Positions 24,583 to 34,427 of a DNA stretch of 64,000 bases are shown piece after piece (the first letter of the stretch is position 1; every line of letters starts with the position of its first letter). A program made the translations under genes and the position numbers. The notes below the pieces were generated by a model. That model was not told the origin of the DNA. It searched no databases and saw only the letters and a list, made by a program, of their open reading frames with translations. The stretch is from Pelagimonas sp. (GTDB taxonomy: Bacteria > Pseudomonadota > Alphaproteobacteria > Rhodobacterales > Rhodobacteraceae), in assembly GCA_025210265.1 (NCBI GenBank), contig JAOASD010000005.1, positions 167,181 to 231,180 on the forward strand, written 5' to 3'.

Positions 24583-26634
24583 TCAGCCCCCGGCTTTTTG
24601 CCAATCCAGCCATAGCCGCCTTCCGGCATGGTCTGCTGCACTTTGAAACACCACCCCATCCGGCCCAATCCGCCCGGCAAGCGCCCCGGTCTGGAGCAGA
24701 GAGTCAGAATCGACGATCAGACAGGGGCCAGCAGGCGCGGCCGGTGTGCTGGACACAATAATCTGATCCTTGCTGCATTCGACAAATCCACGCGCAGCGC
24801 GTTTTCCCTGCAGATGCACCAGCTCATAACGCCCTAGATCCGCCCGCAAAATCCGTTCCCCTGCCTCTCTCGGCCAAAGCGCAGCGGCGCTTTCCTGCCC
24901 CCCTGCCTGGCCGTCATTTTCCAACCAATTGCGCGCTACAAAGCCAGAACCAGACGCACGAGACAGCGCCCGGCCTTGCTCTGTCATCACCCCCACCAGC
25001 GCGCCTGTGTCCGAAATCAACAGATCCGGGCGCTCGGCCCCCGACCACATCACCACGGCCACAACCATCGGTGCCAGCCCGATCAACCGGCCTCGCCCGC
25101 GCCAAAGGCACAGGATCAGCGCGCCAAACGCCATGATCGGCAGGACCATTGCGCCCGGTGACACAACAGGCCGCGTCGCCCCTGGCCACTCTGCCACGCT
25201 TTGCGCAACAAACAGGATCCAGTCCAACCCCAGCCCCATCACCATCAGCGGCACCCAGTCCAACCCAAACGGCAGCAACAGCGCCGCCAGCACCGCCATC
25301 GGCACCACCAACAGACCCATCACCGGGACCGAGACCAGATTGGCCAGCAATCCAAACTGCGCCACTTGATTGAAATGCGCCATGCCCACCGGCGCTGTGG
25401 CCGCCCCCGCCACTGCCGAGGAAATCACCAGCGACAGGACCGGCCCCAGCCAGCGCGGCAGGCGGCGCGGTGTTTCCGCCCGTGACCACAACTCAAACAC
25501 CGCGACCAGCGCCGTTGTCGCGGCAAAGGACATCTGGAATCCTGGGCTCAGCAAGGCCTCGGGCCACAGGGTCAACACGATCAGCGCCGCCATGGCCACG
25601 GCCCGCAGGCTCAATGCGCGGCGGTTCAACATCAAGGCGCAAAGCGCCACCGCCGCCATAATAAACGCCCGGATCGTGGCAACATTGCCCCCGGACAAAA
25701 GCAGGTAGAAAAACGCCGCCAGCAGGGCGACCGCTGCAGCCAGTTTCTTGACTGGCCAGTGAAAGCGCGGGCGGCGGAACGCCAAAAGGGACAGGCGCGC
25801 AGCAGCAAAAACGAAGCCCGCCAAAAGCCCCATATGCAACCCGGAAATCGCCAAAAGATGCGCCAGATTGGTGTCTCTTAACGCCTGCAGCGTACCCTGC
25901 CCCATGCCAGAGCGATCCCCGGTCATGACTGCGGCAGCAAAGGCTCCGGCCTCGCCAGGCAGTCGGGTCTGCACGCGGGCGGAAAGCCACATGCGCGCTT
26001 TGAACAGGATCTGCCCGCTTCCCGGATCTTCGAGCAAAAGCAAGGGGGTGCGGGTATAACCCACCGCGCCCAGCTTGCGAAACCAGGCGTGGCGGCGAAA
26101 ATCAAACCCGCCGGGTTCGACGGCCCCGCCGGGCGCCGACAGATGGCCGGTCAGGATCACCAGCGCGCCGGGTTCTGGCGTGGCAAAGCCCTGCGCGCCA
26201 TGCAAAGACACCCGCACCCGATGCGGCGTTTCACCAGGGTCCATGCGCTCCAGCACCACATGATCCAGCGTCAGGCGCAGCGCGTCCGAGGCGGATCGGT
26301 CGATGCGCACCACGCGCCCCTCGATCGGGCCATAATAGCGGAAATCCAGCACCGGCCCCGCCACCAGATGCGTGCGCGCCCCCGCCAGCGCAAACCCGCA
26401 GGACACCAGCGCCACCGCCGCGATTACAGGCCCCATCACCGCATCCCAGCGCGCCTGCTGCCACAACATCACCAGCCCGCAGACCCAGGCCAGCCCCAGG
26501 GCAAAGCGCGGCGGTTCTGCGGGCAGCATGAAATACAGCCCGATCCCTAGCGCCAACAGCACCGGGGACCATGGAAAGAGGAAACCGCGCTGCGCGAGGA
26601 TCACGCTTTGCGGCCAGTGAAACAGGCGCGCCAT
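24583..26634 (-). CDS. comEC: ComEC/Rec2 family DNA uptake membrane protein
   Basis: 683 residues. An N-terminal DUF4131/OB-like region is followed by the competence helices: HLLAISGLHMGLLAGFVF is the strongest family motif, near residue 255, and VATIRAFIMAAVALCALMLNRRALSLRAV is split around it. The C-terminal part keeps no obvious HxHxDH metallo-beta-lactamase motif. The channel would carry single-stranded DNA into the cytoplasm. In Rhodobacter, comEC is needed for uptake of gene transfer agent DNA. Its start at 26634 is 76 bases from divergent gltX. The 51 bases between lexA and comEC stops are filled by the terminator. Confidence 0.92.
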   Translation of the reverse strand: MARLFHWPQSVILAQRGFLFPWSPVLLALGIGLYFMLPAEPPRFALGLAWVCGLVMLWQQARWDAVMGPVIAAVALVSCGFALAGARTHLVAGPVLDFRYYGPIEGRVVRIDRSASDALRLTLDHVVLERMDPGETPHRVRVSLHGAQGFATPEPGALVILTGHLSAPGGAVEPGGFDFRRHAWFRKLGAVGYTRTPLLLLEDPGSGQILFKARMWLSARVQTRLPGEAGAFAAAVMTGDRSGMGQGTLQALRDTNLAHLLAISGLHMGLLAGFVFAAARLSLLAFRRPRFHWPVKKLAAAVALLAAFFYLLLSGGNVATIRAFIMAAVALCALMLNRRALSLRAVAMAALIVLTLWPEALLSPGFQMSFAATTALVAVFELWSRAETPRRLPRWLGPVLSLVISSAVAGAATAPVGMAHFNQVAQFGLLANLVSVPVMGLLVVPMAVLAALLLPFGLDWVPLMVMGLGLDWILFVAQSVAEWPGATRPVVSPGAMVLPIMAFGALILCLWRGRGRLIGLAPMVVAVVMWSGAERPDLLISDTGALVGVMTEQGRALSRASGSGFVARNWLENDGQAGGQESAAALWPREAGERILRADLGRYELVHLQGKRAARGFVECSKDQIIVSSTPAAPAGPCLIVDSDSLLQTGALAGRIGPDGVVFQSAADHAGRRLWLDWQKAGG

Positions 26635-26710
26635 GCTTGCCCCGCGTCTTGGGGGGGATTAAGGAACGGCTAACGCTAGCCCAGCCACCGTTATGAAAAG
26701 GTTAACCAAC

Positions 26711-28114
26711 ATGACCGACGTCGTGACCCGCTTTGCCCCCTCGCCCACCGGCTACCTGCATATTGGCGGGGCGCGCACGGCCCTGTTCAACTGGCTTTAC
26801 GCCCGCGGTCGTGGCGGCAAGTTCCTGCTGCGCATCGAGGACACCGACCGCGCCCGGTCCACCCCCGAAGCCACCGCCGCCATCCTGCAGGGCATGGACT
26901 GGCTGGGTCTGGACCATGACGGCGAAGTGATCAGCCAGTTTGAACGCGCCGACCGCCACCGCGCCGTCGCGCTGGAGCTGCTGGAAAAAGGCGCGGCCTA
27001 CAAATGCTTTAGCACGCAGGAGGAGATCGAATCCTTCCGCGAAGCGGCCCGCGCCGAAAAACGCTCTACCCTGTTCCAAAGCCCGTGGCGCGACGCAGAT
27101 CCAGCCTCGCATCCCGATGCACCCTATGTGATCCGCCTGAAATCCGCGCAGGAGGGTGAAACCGTCATTCAGGACGAGGTGCAGGGCAACGTGACCATCC
27201 GCAACGACCAGCTGGACGATATGATCCTGCTGCGCAGCGACGGCACGCCGGTCTATATGCTGGCTGTGGTGGTGGATGATTTTGACATGGGCGTGACCCA
27301 TGTGATCCGCGGCGATGATCACCTGAACAATGCTGCGCGCCAGATGGGGATCTACACTGCTATGGGCTGGCCGCTGCCGGTCTATGCCCATATCCCTCTG
27401 ATCCACGGCCCCGATGGCAAGAAACTGTCCAAGCGCCACGGTGCGCTGGGGGTCGAGGAATATCAGGCCATGGGCTACCCGGCGGCGGGGATGCGCAATT
27501 ATCTGGCCCGTCTGGGCTGGAGCCATGGCGATGACGAATTCTTTACCGATGCGCAGGCAAAAGACTGGTTCAACCTTGAGGGAATCGGCAAATCGCCCGC
27601 GCGGTTCGATTTCAAGAAACTGGAAAACCTCTGCGGCCAGCATATCGCCGCAGGAGAGGATGCTGCGCTGCTGCACGAACTGGACGCCTATCTGACAGCT
27701 TCTGGTGGCACTGCCTTGACCGAAGGGCAGCGCGACGGCCTGTCGCGGGGCATGTACTGTCTGAAGGATCGGGCAAAGACATTCCCTGAACTCCTTGCAA
27801 AGGCTCACTTTATCATGACCTCTCGCCCGATTGAGGTCGAAGATAAGGCGAAAAAGAACCTGGATGATGTATCCCGTGGTATACTGACTGCGTTGACGCC
27901 GCAGCTGCAAAATGTTAGCTGGAACCGAGAGGATCTGGAGGCGGCCCTGAACCGCTTTGCCGAAGATCGGGGGAGCAAGTTCGGAAAACTGGCCGCACCG
28001 CTGCGCGCGGCCCTGTCCGGTCGGGCCGCAACCCCCAGTGTCTTCGACATGATGCTCGTTCTTGGGCGCGAGGAAAGCCTTGCGCGGCTCCAAGACGCCG
28101 GTCAGGGGGACTAA
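26711..28114 (+). CDS. gltX: glutamyl-tRNA synthetase
   Basis: 467 residues. It charges tRNA-Glu and possibly tRNA-Gln. The class I signature is present as [20 protein letters not shown] (HIGH as HIGG) and KKLSKRHGA (KMSKS equivalent). [10 protein letters not shown] contributes to substrate binding. The start at 26711 ([11 protein letters not shown]) follows AAAAGG; an ATG at 26693 would add six residues. It diverges from comEC. The gene stands alone, followed 97 bases later by gltA. Confidence 0.95.
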   Translation: MTDVVTRFAPSPTGYLHIGGARTALFNWLYARGRGGKFLLRIEDTDRARSTPEATAAILQGMDWLGLDHDGEVISQFERADRHRAVALELLEKGAAYKCFSTQEEIESFREAARAEKRSTLFQSPWRDADPASHPDAPYVIRLKSAQEGETVIQDEVQGNVTIRNDQLDDMILLRSDGTPVYMLAVVVDDFDMGVTHVIRGDDHLNNAARQMGIYTAMGWPLPVYAHIPLIHGPDGKKLSKRHGALGVEEYQAMGYPAAGMRNYLARLGWSHGDDEFFTDAQAKDWFNLEGIGKSPARFDFKKLENLCGQHIAAGEDAALLHELDAYLTASGGTALTEGQRDGLSRGMYCLKDRAKTFPELLAKAHFIMTSRPIEVEDKAKKNLDDVSRGILTALTPQLQNVSWNREDLEAALNRFAEDRGSKFGKLAAPLRAALSGRAATPSVFDMMLVLGREESLARLQDAGQGD

Positions 28115-28211
28115 AAGGGCGGATTTCAGCCCCGTTCCCAGACAGGACACAGAACTGAAAGGCAAGGGGCACCCGGCCCCTGCCCCACCGATAAAGGAAG
28201 GGACGACAAAC

Positions 28212-29507
28212 ATGGCTGAGACCACCAGGAAAGCAACTCTGACCATTGATGGGCAGAGCTATGATTTGCCGATGCATTCGCCAACCGCCGGGCCCGATGT
28301 GCTCGATATTCGCAAGCTCTATGCCGAGGCGGGCGTTTTCACCTACGATCCGGGCTTTACCTCGACAGCAAGCTGCGACAGCACGATCACCTTTATCGAC
28401 GGGGGCAAAGGCGAGCTGCTGCATCGCGGCTATCCGATCGACCAACTGGCCGGCAAATCGCATTACCTCGAGGTCTGCTACCTGCTGCTGTACGGGGAAC
28501 TGCCGACCGCGGCTGATCTGGAGCATTTCGAAAGCACGATCACACGCCACACCATGATCCACGAGCAGATGCACAACTTCTTCCGTGGTTTCCGCCGCGA
28601 TGCGCATCCGATGGCGACCATGGTGGGTGTGGTTGGTGCCATGTCGGCCTTTTACCACGACAGCACCGACATTTCCGATCCGCGTCAGCGCGAAGTGGCG
28701 TCCCATCGCCTGATCGCCAAGATGCCGACCATCGCCGCCATGGCGTATAAGTATCACATCGGTCAGCCCTTTGTGTATCCGCGCAACGATCTGGATTACG
28801 CGGCGAACTTCCTGCACATGTGCTTTGCCGTTCCGGCCGAAGAATATGTGGTGGATCCGATCCTGGCCCGCGCCATGGACCGTATCTTTACGCTTCATGC
28901 GGATCACGAACAGAACGCGTCGACCTCGACCGTGCGTCTGGCGTCGTCTTCGGGTGCAAACCCGTTTGCCTGTATCGCCGCCGGCATTGCCTGCCTGTGG
29001 GGGCCGTCCCACGGTGGCGCAAACCAGGCCTGCCTGGAAATGCTGAAAGAAATCGGCACCCCGGATCGCATCCCGGAATTTATCGCCCGCGCCAAGGACA
29101 AGAACGACCCGTTCCGTCTGATGGGCTTTGGCCACCGCGTCTATAAAAACTTTGACCCGCGCGCGACCGTGATGAAGCAGTCCGCCGACGAAGTGCTGGA
29201 CCTGCTGGGCGTCGAAAACAACCCGATCCTGGCAACCGCCAAGGCGCTGGAAGAGGCCGCGCTGGCCGACCCCTATTTCGCGGACAAAAAGCTGTTCCCG
29301 AATGTGGACTTCTACTCGGGCATCATCCTCGAGGCGATGGGCTTCCCGACTTCGATGTTCACCCCGATCTTTGCGCTGAGCCGCACCGTGGGTTGGATTT
29401 CGCAGTGGAAAGAGCAGCTGGAAGATCCGGGCCACAAGATCGGTCGCCCGCGTCAGCTGTATCTTGGCTCGACCGAGCGCGATTACGTGGATATCGAATC
29501 CCGCTAA
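28212..29507 (+). CDS. gltA: citrate synthase (type II)
   Basis: 431 residues. It condenses acetyl-CoA and oxaloacetate as entry to the TCA cycle. Catalytic residues are in [23 protein letters not shown] and [14 protein letters not shown], with the C-terminal Asp in NVDFYSGI. The extended N-terminus with a beta-rich domain ([19 protein letters not shown]) marks the NADH-regulated hexameric Gram-negative type. The start at 28212 follows AGGAAGGGA. A strong terminator follows 23 bases after the stop. Confidence 0.97.
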   Translation: MAETTRKATLTIDGQSYDLPMHSPTAGPDVLDIRKLYAEAGVFTYDPGFTSTASCDSTITFIDGGKGELLHRGYPIDQLAGKSHYLEVCYLLLYGELPTAADLEHFESTITRHTMIHEQMHNFFRGFRRDAHPMATMVGVVGAMSAFYHDSTDISDPRQREVASHRLIAKMPTIAAMAYKYHIGQPFVYPRNDLDYAANFLHMCFAVPAEEYVVDPILARAMDRIFTLHADHEQNASTSTVRLASSSGANPFACIAAGIACLWGPSHGGANQACLEMLKEIGTPDRIPEFIARAKDKNDPFRLMGFGHRVYKNFDPRATVMKQSADEVLDLLGVENNPILATAKALEEAALADPYFADKKLFPNVDFYSGIILEAMGFPTSMFTPIFALSRTVGWISQWKEQLEDPGHKIGRPRQLYLGSTERDYVDIESR

Positions 29508-29530
29508 GCGCGCGTCAGGCGTATAAAAAC

Positions 29531-29568
29531 AGGCCCGGTTCCTTTGGGGGAACCGGGCCTTTCTTTTT
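29531..29568 (+). terminator. terminator of gltA
   Basis: AGGCCCGGTTCC (29531-29542) pairs with GGAACCGGGCCT (29549-29560) and is followed by TTCTTTTT. A 12-bp perfect stem. Confidence 0.95.
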
Positions 29569-29652
29569 GTATTTCAGAATGTTCAGACTGATCTGACTGG
29601 GGCAATTTGACTAGCCCAATTTGTCTGGCCTAGCTGACTGGCCTGCGTCCTG

Positions 29653-30429
29653 TCAGCGCCCTTCGAATTTGGGGCTGCGTTTTTCTGCAAAGGCCACAAC
29701 ACCTTCGCGGAAATCACGGGTCTTGCCGCATTGCCCCTGCAGCTGTGCTTCGAGGGTCAGCTGCGCCTCAAGATCGTTTTCAAACGCGCCGCGCAGGGCC
29801 TGTTTGACATGCGCATAGGCCTGGGTCGGGCCCTGGGCCAGCTGGCTGGCGCGGGCGGCAACGGTGCTGGCAAATTCTGCATCTGGCACGGCCTCCCAGA
29901 TCATGCCCCATTCATCCGCCTGCTGCGCACTGATTTTATCGGCAAACAGCGCCGCGCCCATGGCCTTGGCCAGACCCATCTGGCGCGGCAGCGCCCAGGT
30001 GCCGCCCGCATCCGGGATCAGGCCAATCCGGGTGAAGGCCTGCATGAAAAAGGCGCTTTGCGTGGCGATCACCACATCCGCAGCCAGTGCCAGATTGGCC
30101 CCAGCCCCTGCGGCGGCACCGTTTACGGCCGCAATCGTCGGTACCGGGCTTTCGGTGATGGCATGCAGCATGGGCACATATTCATCGCGCAGCACGCGCT
30201 CCAGATCCAGGCTGGCGGCGCTGGAGCCGTCGCCCAGATCCTGCCCCGAGCAAAAGGCCCGCCCCACGCCTGTCAGCACGATCACCCGCGCCTCAAAGCC
30301 CGCGGTTTTAACCGCATCGGTGATTTCCGCCCGCATCCGCGCGTTCAGCGCATTCATCACATCCCCACGGTTGAGGGTGATTGTGGCGATCTGGTCTTTG
30401 ACCTCGTAGAGGATCGTATCGTAAAGCAT
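29653..30429 (-). CDS. enoyl-CoA hydratase/isomerase family protein (PaaG-like)
   Basis: 258 residues, crotonase fold. The oxyanion-hole segments are GRAFCSGQDLGDG and AAVNGAAAGAGANLALAAD. DAGGTWALPRQMGLAKAM and QADEWGMIWEAV resemble PaaG, the ring-epoxide isomerase of phenylacetate degradation. The Asp in the DAGG segment is kept. No other paa genes are near, so general enoyl-CoA hydratase or isomerase is the safe call. The start at 30429 (MLYDTILYEV) follows GAGGAAG; 33 upstream in-frame codons are not family-like. Confidence 0.85.
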   Translation of the reverse strand: MLYDTILYEVKDQIATITLNRGDVMNALNARMRAEITDAVKTAGFEARVIVLTGVGRAFCSGQDLGDGSSAASLDLERVLRDEYVPMLHAITESPVPTIAAVNGAAAGAGANLALAADVVIATQSAFFMQAFTRIGLIPDAGGTWALPRQMGLAKAMGAALFADKISAQQADEWGMIWEAVPDAEFASTVAARASQLAQGPTQAYAHVKQALRGAFENDLEAQLTLEAQLQGQCGKTRDFREGVVAFAEKRSPKFEGR

Positions 30430-30557
30430 GGCGCTTCCTCGTCTTGCCGTGATGGCATCAAAAGCCTTTCGCGCCGGAAAGGCAAAGGCAAACGCCGCGT
30501 CATGCGGCATATCTGCGCGCTGATACACTCGGGGCTTTAGCGGCGACTGTGCAGGTT

Positions 30558-30670
30558 GGGTTTCGCTGCCTACGGCAGCGATCCGCGCGCGCCGGCTGGC
30601 GCGCGTTGGGGGCTCTGCCCCACAGGCCTGCGGCCTGTCCCCCGGAGTATTTTGCCAAAGAGAAGAAAAG
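30558..30670 (+). repeat. dispersed GC-hairpin repeat, copy 2
   Basis: Three successive hairpins (CGCTGCC-TACG-GCAGCG, GCGCGC-GCCGGCTG-GCGCGC and GGGGGCTC...CAGGCCTGCGGCCTG) lead into CCCCCGGAGTATTTTGCCAAAGAGAAG. It fills the 248-base gap between the enoyl-CoA hydratase start and the ccmH stop. Confidence 0.7.
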
Positions 30671-30676
30671 GCCGGC

Positions 30677-31135
30677 TTAGCGGTTCAGAATTTCTTCGAG
30701 CCGTTTGCGTTCTGCGTCAGTCAGGCCGGTTTCTGTGGGCGCCGGGGCGCTGGCCCGCCGACGGATATACCCAAAGCCGAGGCCCGCCGCGATCAGGAAC
30801 AGGGTCGGCCCGGTGGCCCAAAGCACCCAGTTCCATCCCCCCGTGGTCGGTTGCAGCAGAACAAATTCACCATAGCGGTCCACCACAAAGTCCAGCACTT
30901 CGTCATCTGTGTCACCGGCGGTTATACGTTCGCGCACAAGGATCCGCAGGTCACGCGCCAGCGAAGCGTTTGATTCGTCGATGCTTTCATTCTGGCAGAC
31001 AAGGCAGCGCAGACCGGCGGAAATGTCGCGGGCGCGGGATTCTTGCGCGGGATCGGGCAACATTTCATCCGGCTCCACCGCCTGCGCCGGAGACAGCATC
31101 AGCGACAGCCCGAGGGCCAGGATCAGGCGTTTCAT
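30677..31135 (-). CDS. ccmH: cytochrome c-type biogenesis protein CcmH
   Basis: 152 residues. The signal peptide is MKRLILALGLSLMLSPAQA, then a periplasmic domain with the redox motif LRCLVCQNESIDESNA (two cysteines near residue 47), a transmembrane helix (VLWATGPTLFLIAAGLGFGYI) and a short cytoplasmic tail. It reduces apocytochrome c cysteines for heme attachment together with CcmF. The start at 31135 overlaps the ccmF stop by 4 bases, so the two are coupled. The length suits the single-domain CcmH without the CcmI TPR part. Confidence 0.95.
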   Translation of the reverse strand: MKRLILALGLSLMLSPAQAVEPDEMLPDPAQESRARDISAGLRCLVCQNESIDESNASLARDLRILVRERITAGDTDDEVLDFVVDRYGEFVLLQPTTGGWNWVLWATGPTLFLIAAGLGFGYIRRRASAPAPTETGLTDAERKRLEEILNR

Positions 31136-33096
31136 TCTGCGGGCACTCCCTTTGGGGTGGCTTTGCGCGCGCCAGCAGCAACGCGGTAGCGCCGGTCGCT
31201 GAGGCTGAGCAGACCGCCAAGCGACATGAGGATACAGCCTGCCCAGATCCAGTTGGCCAGCGGTTTGATATAGGTGCGCACAACCCATCCGCCATCGGCC
31301 TGACGATCGCCAATCACAACATAGACATCGCGCAGGAAACGATAGTCGATGGCGGCTTCGGTCGTGGGCATCCGGGCCACGGGATAGTTGCGTTTTTCAG
31401 GCTGCAGTAGCGCGATTTCCCGACCATTGCGGGCAAGGATCACCTGTCCCTGCGTGGCGATATAGTTCGGCCCCTGCACGTCACGCACATCTGTCAGGGT
31501 GATGTCGAACCCGCCGACCTGATAGGTGGCATTCAGTTGTGTGACACGGATGTCTTCCTGTTCCCAGGCCATCAGACCTGCGATACCAAGCATGGTGATG
31601 CCCAGCCCGCCATGGGCCACGGCCTTGCCCCAATCGGCACGCGGCAGGCGGAACAGGCGTTTCAGATCACGGTTGCGGCCAGTGCGGGCCAGCAGGTCCA
31701 TCGCCGCCCCCGCCACCAGCCAGGTGCCAAGGAAAACCCCCACCGGACCCAGCAGAGTGCGGCCCGATTGCATCGCCCAGACCAACCCAGCCAATGCCAC
31801 CGCCAGCCCCAGCGCGGGCAGCAGGCTGCGCATCACGCGCCCCGCATTGCCGCGCTTCCAGGCCAGCATGGAGCCCAGCGGCAAGAGCAGCCCCAGAACC
31901 ACCATGAATGGCGGGAAAGCCATGTTGAAAAACGGCGCCCCGACCGACAGTTTCCGGTCAAACAGCATCTCGGCCACCAGCGGCCACAGCGTGCCGACAA
32001 ACACCACAAAAGAGGACACCGCCAGCAGGACATTATTGGCGACCAGCGCGGATTCGCGGCTGACCACGCCGAACACGCCTTTGGCCTGCATGACATTGGC
32101 GCGGGCGGCGAACAGCGTCAGCGCGCCTCCGGTAAAGACCACGAGGATGGCGAGGATGAACACCCCGCGCTCCGGGTCATTGGCAAAGGCATGGACCGAG
32201 GTCAGCACACCCGAGCGCACGATAAATGTCCCGATCAGCGAAAAGCCAAAGGCAAGGATGGCCAGCAGCACGGTCCAGCTTTTGAGGGCTTCGCGCTTTT
32301 CCACCACGATTGCGGAATGCAGCAGCGCCGCAGCAAACAGCCAGGGCATGAAGCTGGCGTTTTCCACCGGATCCCAGAACCAGAAGCCACCCCACCCCAG
32401 TTCATAATAGGCCCACCAGCTACCCAGCGCGATGCCGATGGTCAGAAAGATCCAGGCGGCCAGCGTCCAGGGCCGCACCCAGCGCCCCCAGGCCGCATCC
32501 ACCCGGCCTTCGATCAGCGCGGCGACCGCAAAGCTGAAACAGATGCTCAGCCCGACATAGCCCAGGTACAGAAACGGCGGATGGAAGGCGAGGCCGGGAT
32601 CCTGCAGCAGCGGGTTCAGGTCTGTGCCATCAAAGGGCGGCACCGCCATCCGCAAAAACGGGTTCGAGGTCAGCAGGATAAAGGCGTAGAACGCGACGCC
32701 CACCGCCGCCTGCACCGCCAGAACACGGGCCCGCAGGCTGGGAGGCAGATTGCCGCCAAACCACGCGGCCATGGCCCCGAACAGCGCCACGATCAGCACC
32801 CACAGCAACATGGATCCTTCGTGGTTCCCCCAGACGCCGCTGATCTTGTACAACATCGGTTTCAGCGAGTGACTGTTCAAATAGACCAGCCGGACAGAGA
32901 AATCCGACACCACAAAGGCATAGGTCAGCGCGGCAAAGGAAAAGCCCACCAACAGGAATTGCACAGTGGCCGCGGGTTCAGCCACGGCCATCCAACTGGC
33001 ACGACGGGTCTGAGCGCCTACCATTGGTACGATCATCTGAACCACCGCGACCAGCGCGGCCAGGATCAGGGCGAAATGTCCAAGCTCGGTAATCAT
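31132..33096 (-). CDS. ccmF: heme lyase subunit CcmF
   Basis: 654 residues, a large polytopic protein of the heme ligation complex. The tryptophan-rich WWD signature is WGGFWFWDPVENASFMPW near residue 230, with heme-ligand histidines in the periplasmic loops (WGNHEGSMLLW, LHSAIVV). It presents heme to apocytochrome c with CcmH. The start at 33096 (MITELGHFALIL) is preferred because the 21 earlier in-frame residues lack the hydrophobic start typical of the family. ccmE and the ABC part of the system are not in the window. Confidence 0.96.
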   Translation of the reverse strand: MITELGHFALILAALVAVVQMIVPMVGAQTRRASWMAVAEPAATVQFLLVGFSFAALTYAFVVSDFSVRLVYLNSHSLKPMLYKISGVWGNHEGSMLLWVLIVALFGAMAAWFGGNLPPSLRARVLAVQAAVGVAFYAFILLTSNPFLRMAVPPFDGTDLNPLLQDPGLAFHPPFLYLGYVGLSICFSFAVAALIEGRVDAAWGRWVRPWTLAAWIFLTIGIALGSWWAYYELGWGGFWFWDPVENASFMPWLFAAALLHSAIVVEKREALKSWTVLLAILAFGFSLIGTFIVRSGVLTSVHAFANDPERGVFILAILVVFTGGALTLFAARANVMQAKGVFGVVSRESALVANNVLLAVSSFVVFVGTLWPLVAEMLFDRKLSVGAPFFNMAFPPFMVVLGLLLPLGSMLAWKRGNAGRVMRSLLPALGLAVALAGLVWAMQSGRTLLGPVGVFLGTWLVAGAAMDLLARTGRNRDLKRLFRLPRADWGKAVAHGGLGITMLGIAGLMAWEQEDIRVTQLNATYQVGGFDITLTDVRDVQGPNYIATQGQVILARNGREIALLQPEKRNYPVARMPTTEAAIDYRFLRDVYVVIGDRQADGGWVVRTYIKPLANWIWAGCILMSLGGLLSLSDRRYRVAAGARKATPKGVPAE

Positions 33097-33183
33097 GGCA
33101 TTGGTTATAGGGCCATGCGAAAAGCGGGCCAACGCAAATCGGCCCGCTTTGGTGTTCACATTGTCGCAAAGGGATGTGTTGGC

Positions 33184-33735
33184 TCAGCGCCCCGCGCGCC
33201 AATCCGCCAGCGCCGGGTTGTGGTCCTGTGCGGGCTGGGCCTGCGCGACCTCATCGGCCATATCCTCATCAAAGGCGCGAATCTGTTGGATATTATCCAG
33301 CACCCCTGGCACGGATGCCGCCATGGTCGCGGCAATCTGGCGCTGAAATTCCTGTCCTTTGGCCTGATGGCGCGCGCCGAAATAGAAACTAACAATCGCG
33401 CCCAGCAACCACCACAGGGGTTCGGGCACCAGGGAAATCCCGGCCATGCGTTCAGCAAACCAGATCGGATCGACCATCGCCGTCACAAACAGACCCAGTG
33501 TGCCCAGAGCCATGGCCGGGCGCGGGACACGGTTCAGCGCATCCATCAACCGGTCAAACCAGCCGCGCCGGACCACGCGGAACTCCTGACCGAATTGCTG
33601 CAGAGCCGCGCCGCGCAGCTCGACCCCACGGGCCGCGTCGGCCTCGGCATTGACCCGGAACACCTCTGCGGTTTCGGCCACCACATTGCGCCCGCGGCCA
33701 AAGAGCATCCCAAACAGTGTTTCAATCACCCCCAT
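33184..33735 (-). CDS. holin family protein (gene transfer agent release type)
   Basis: 183 residues. The N-terminal amphipathic part is followed by two hydrophobic segments (AMALGTLGLFVTAMVDPIWF and LWWLLGAIVSFYFGARHQ) and a charged C-terminal tail, as in the 3TM holin family. It is translated with the muramidase upstream (10-base overlap, 33726-33735). In Rhodobacter capsulatus a comparable holin-endolysin pair, far from the capsid genes, releases gene transfer agent particles. The start at 33735 is MGVIETLFGMLF. Family is moderately sure, role inferred. Confidence 0.8.
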   Translation of the reverse strand: MGVIETLFGMLFGRGRNVVAETAEVFRVNAEADAARGVELRGAALQQFGQEFRVVRRGWFDRLMDALNRVPRPAMALGTLGLFVTAMVDPIWFAERMAGISLVPEPLWWLLGAIVSFYFGARHQAKGQEFQRQIAATMAASVPGVLDNIQQIRAFDEDMADEVAQAQPAQDHNPALADWRAGR

Positions 33736-34340
33736 GACGCCACCCGCGCTGCAAATTCCGCTTGGCTCAGGTGATAGCGCGGCGAGATGAACTCTTCGGC
33801 GCGTTTGATCCAACCGCCCTTGCCGCCTGCCCGGCTGCGCGCATATTTGCGGCTGGCCGGACGACGATCGGCGATGGCGAAATAGTAATTGCGCCGTGCG
33901 ATCCCATAGGCATCGGCAATATGGTCCGGCGCTTTGGCCGCCGCGCGCTGCGCCGCGTTGATGGTCTGCGGACCAATCGCCCCGTCCACACCGATCCGCT
34001 CACCCATATCGTTCAGCAGCCGCTGCAGGATTTTCACCGCATTGCCGCCTGCATTCACATACATGTCGAACACGGTTTCATGCAGCGCCTGCGGCAGCTC
34101 GGCGATGCGCGGGCGATGATAATAATGCTGCAGGAAAATCTGCACCGCCTGATCGCGGCTCAGCCGTTTGACATCTTCGGGCGTGATCCGCCCATCCCCA
34201 TCCAGATCCAGCCCAAGGCGCCGCATCGTGTGGATCGTGACCCCATAATTCGTTGCCCCGCCGGGATCGTCGGGGTCATTGACATAGCCGCCCTCGCGGG
34301 CAACGATTTCTTCGGCCATCTGCCGGACATCACTGCTCAT
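33726..34340 (-). CDS. holin-associated N-acetylmuramidase (GH108 + peptidoglycan-binding)
   Basis: 204 residues. The catalytic glutamate lies in AREGGYVNDPDDPGGATNYG (Glu16), the GH108 signature. A C-terminal PG-binding segment has VDGAIGPQTINAAQ. Between them, residues 45-56 (DLDGDGRITPED) form an EF-hand-like calcium loop with D, D, D, G and I at positions 1, 3, 5, 6 and 8. There is no signal peptide, so the holin next door would be needed for export. The start at 34340 follows GGAGGCAGAG. It is not part of a prophage, since no other phage genes are near. Confidence 0.88.
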   Translation of the reverse strand: MSSDVRQMAEEIVAREGGYVNDPDDPGGATNYGVTIHTMRRLGLDLDGDGRITPEDVKRLSRDQAVQIFLQHYYHRPRIAELPQALHETVFDMYVNAGGNAVKILQRLLNDMGERIGVDGAIGPQTINAAQRAAAKAPDHIADAYGIARRNYYFAIADRRPASRKYARSRAGGKGGWIKRAEEFISPRYHLSQAEFAARVASWG

Positions 34341-34427
34341 CTCTGCCTCCTGCTGGGATTGCACCTGTGAACGGGCAGAGTTTTGGCCACAGATCTTAAC
34401 CAACTGGACAGGCGGCGCGCGGTGACC

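Noticed and set aside
29653..30429. Phenylacetate degradation cluster
   Set aside because: Only the PaaG-like gene is present; neighbours are ccm genes and gltA.
31537..33774. Long open frame on the + strand opposite ccmF (745 codons)
   Set aside because: It mirrors the GC-rich third-position bias of ccmF; composition is His/Gln/Arg-rich with no domain, and ccmF is unmistakable.
33184..34340. Prophage remnant
   Set aside because: Only holin and muramidase are present, flanked by ccm genes and a cupin gene; no capsid, integrase or att-like repeats.
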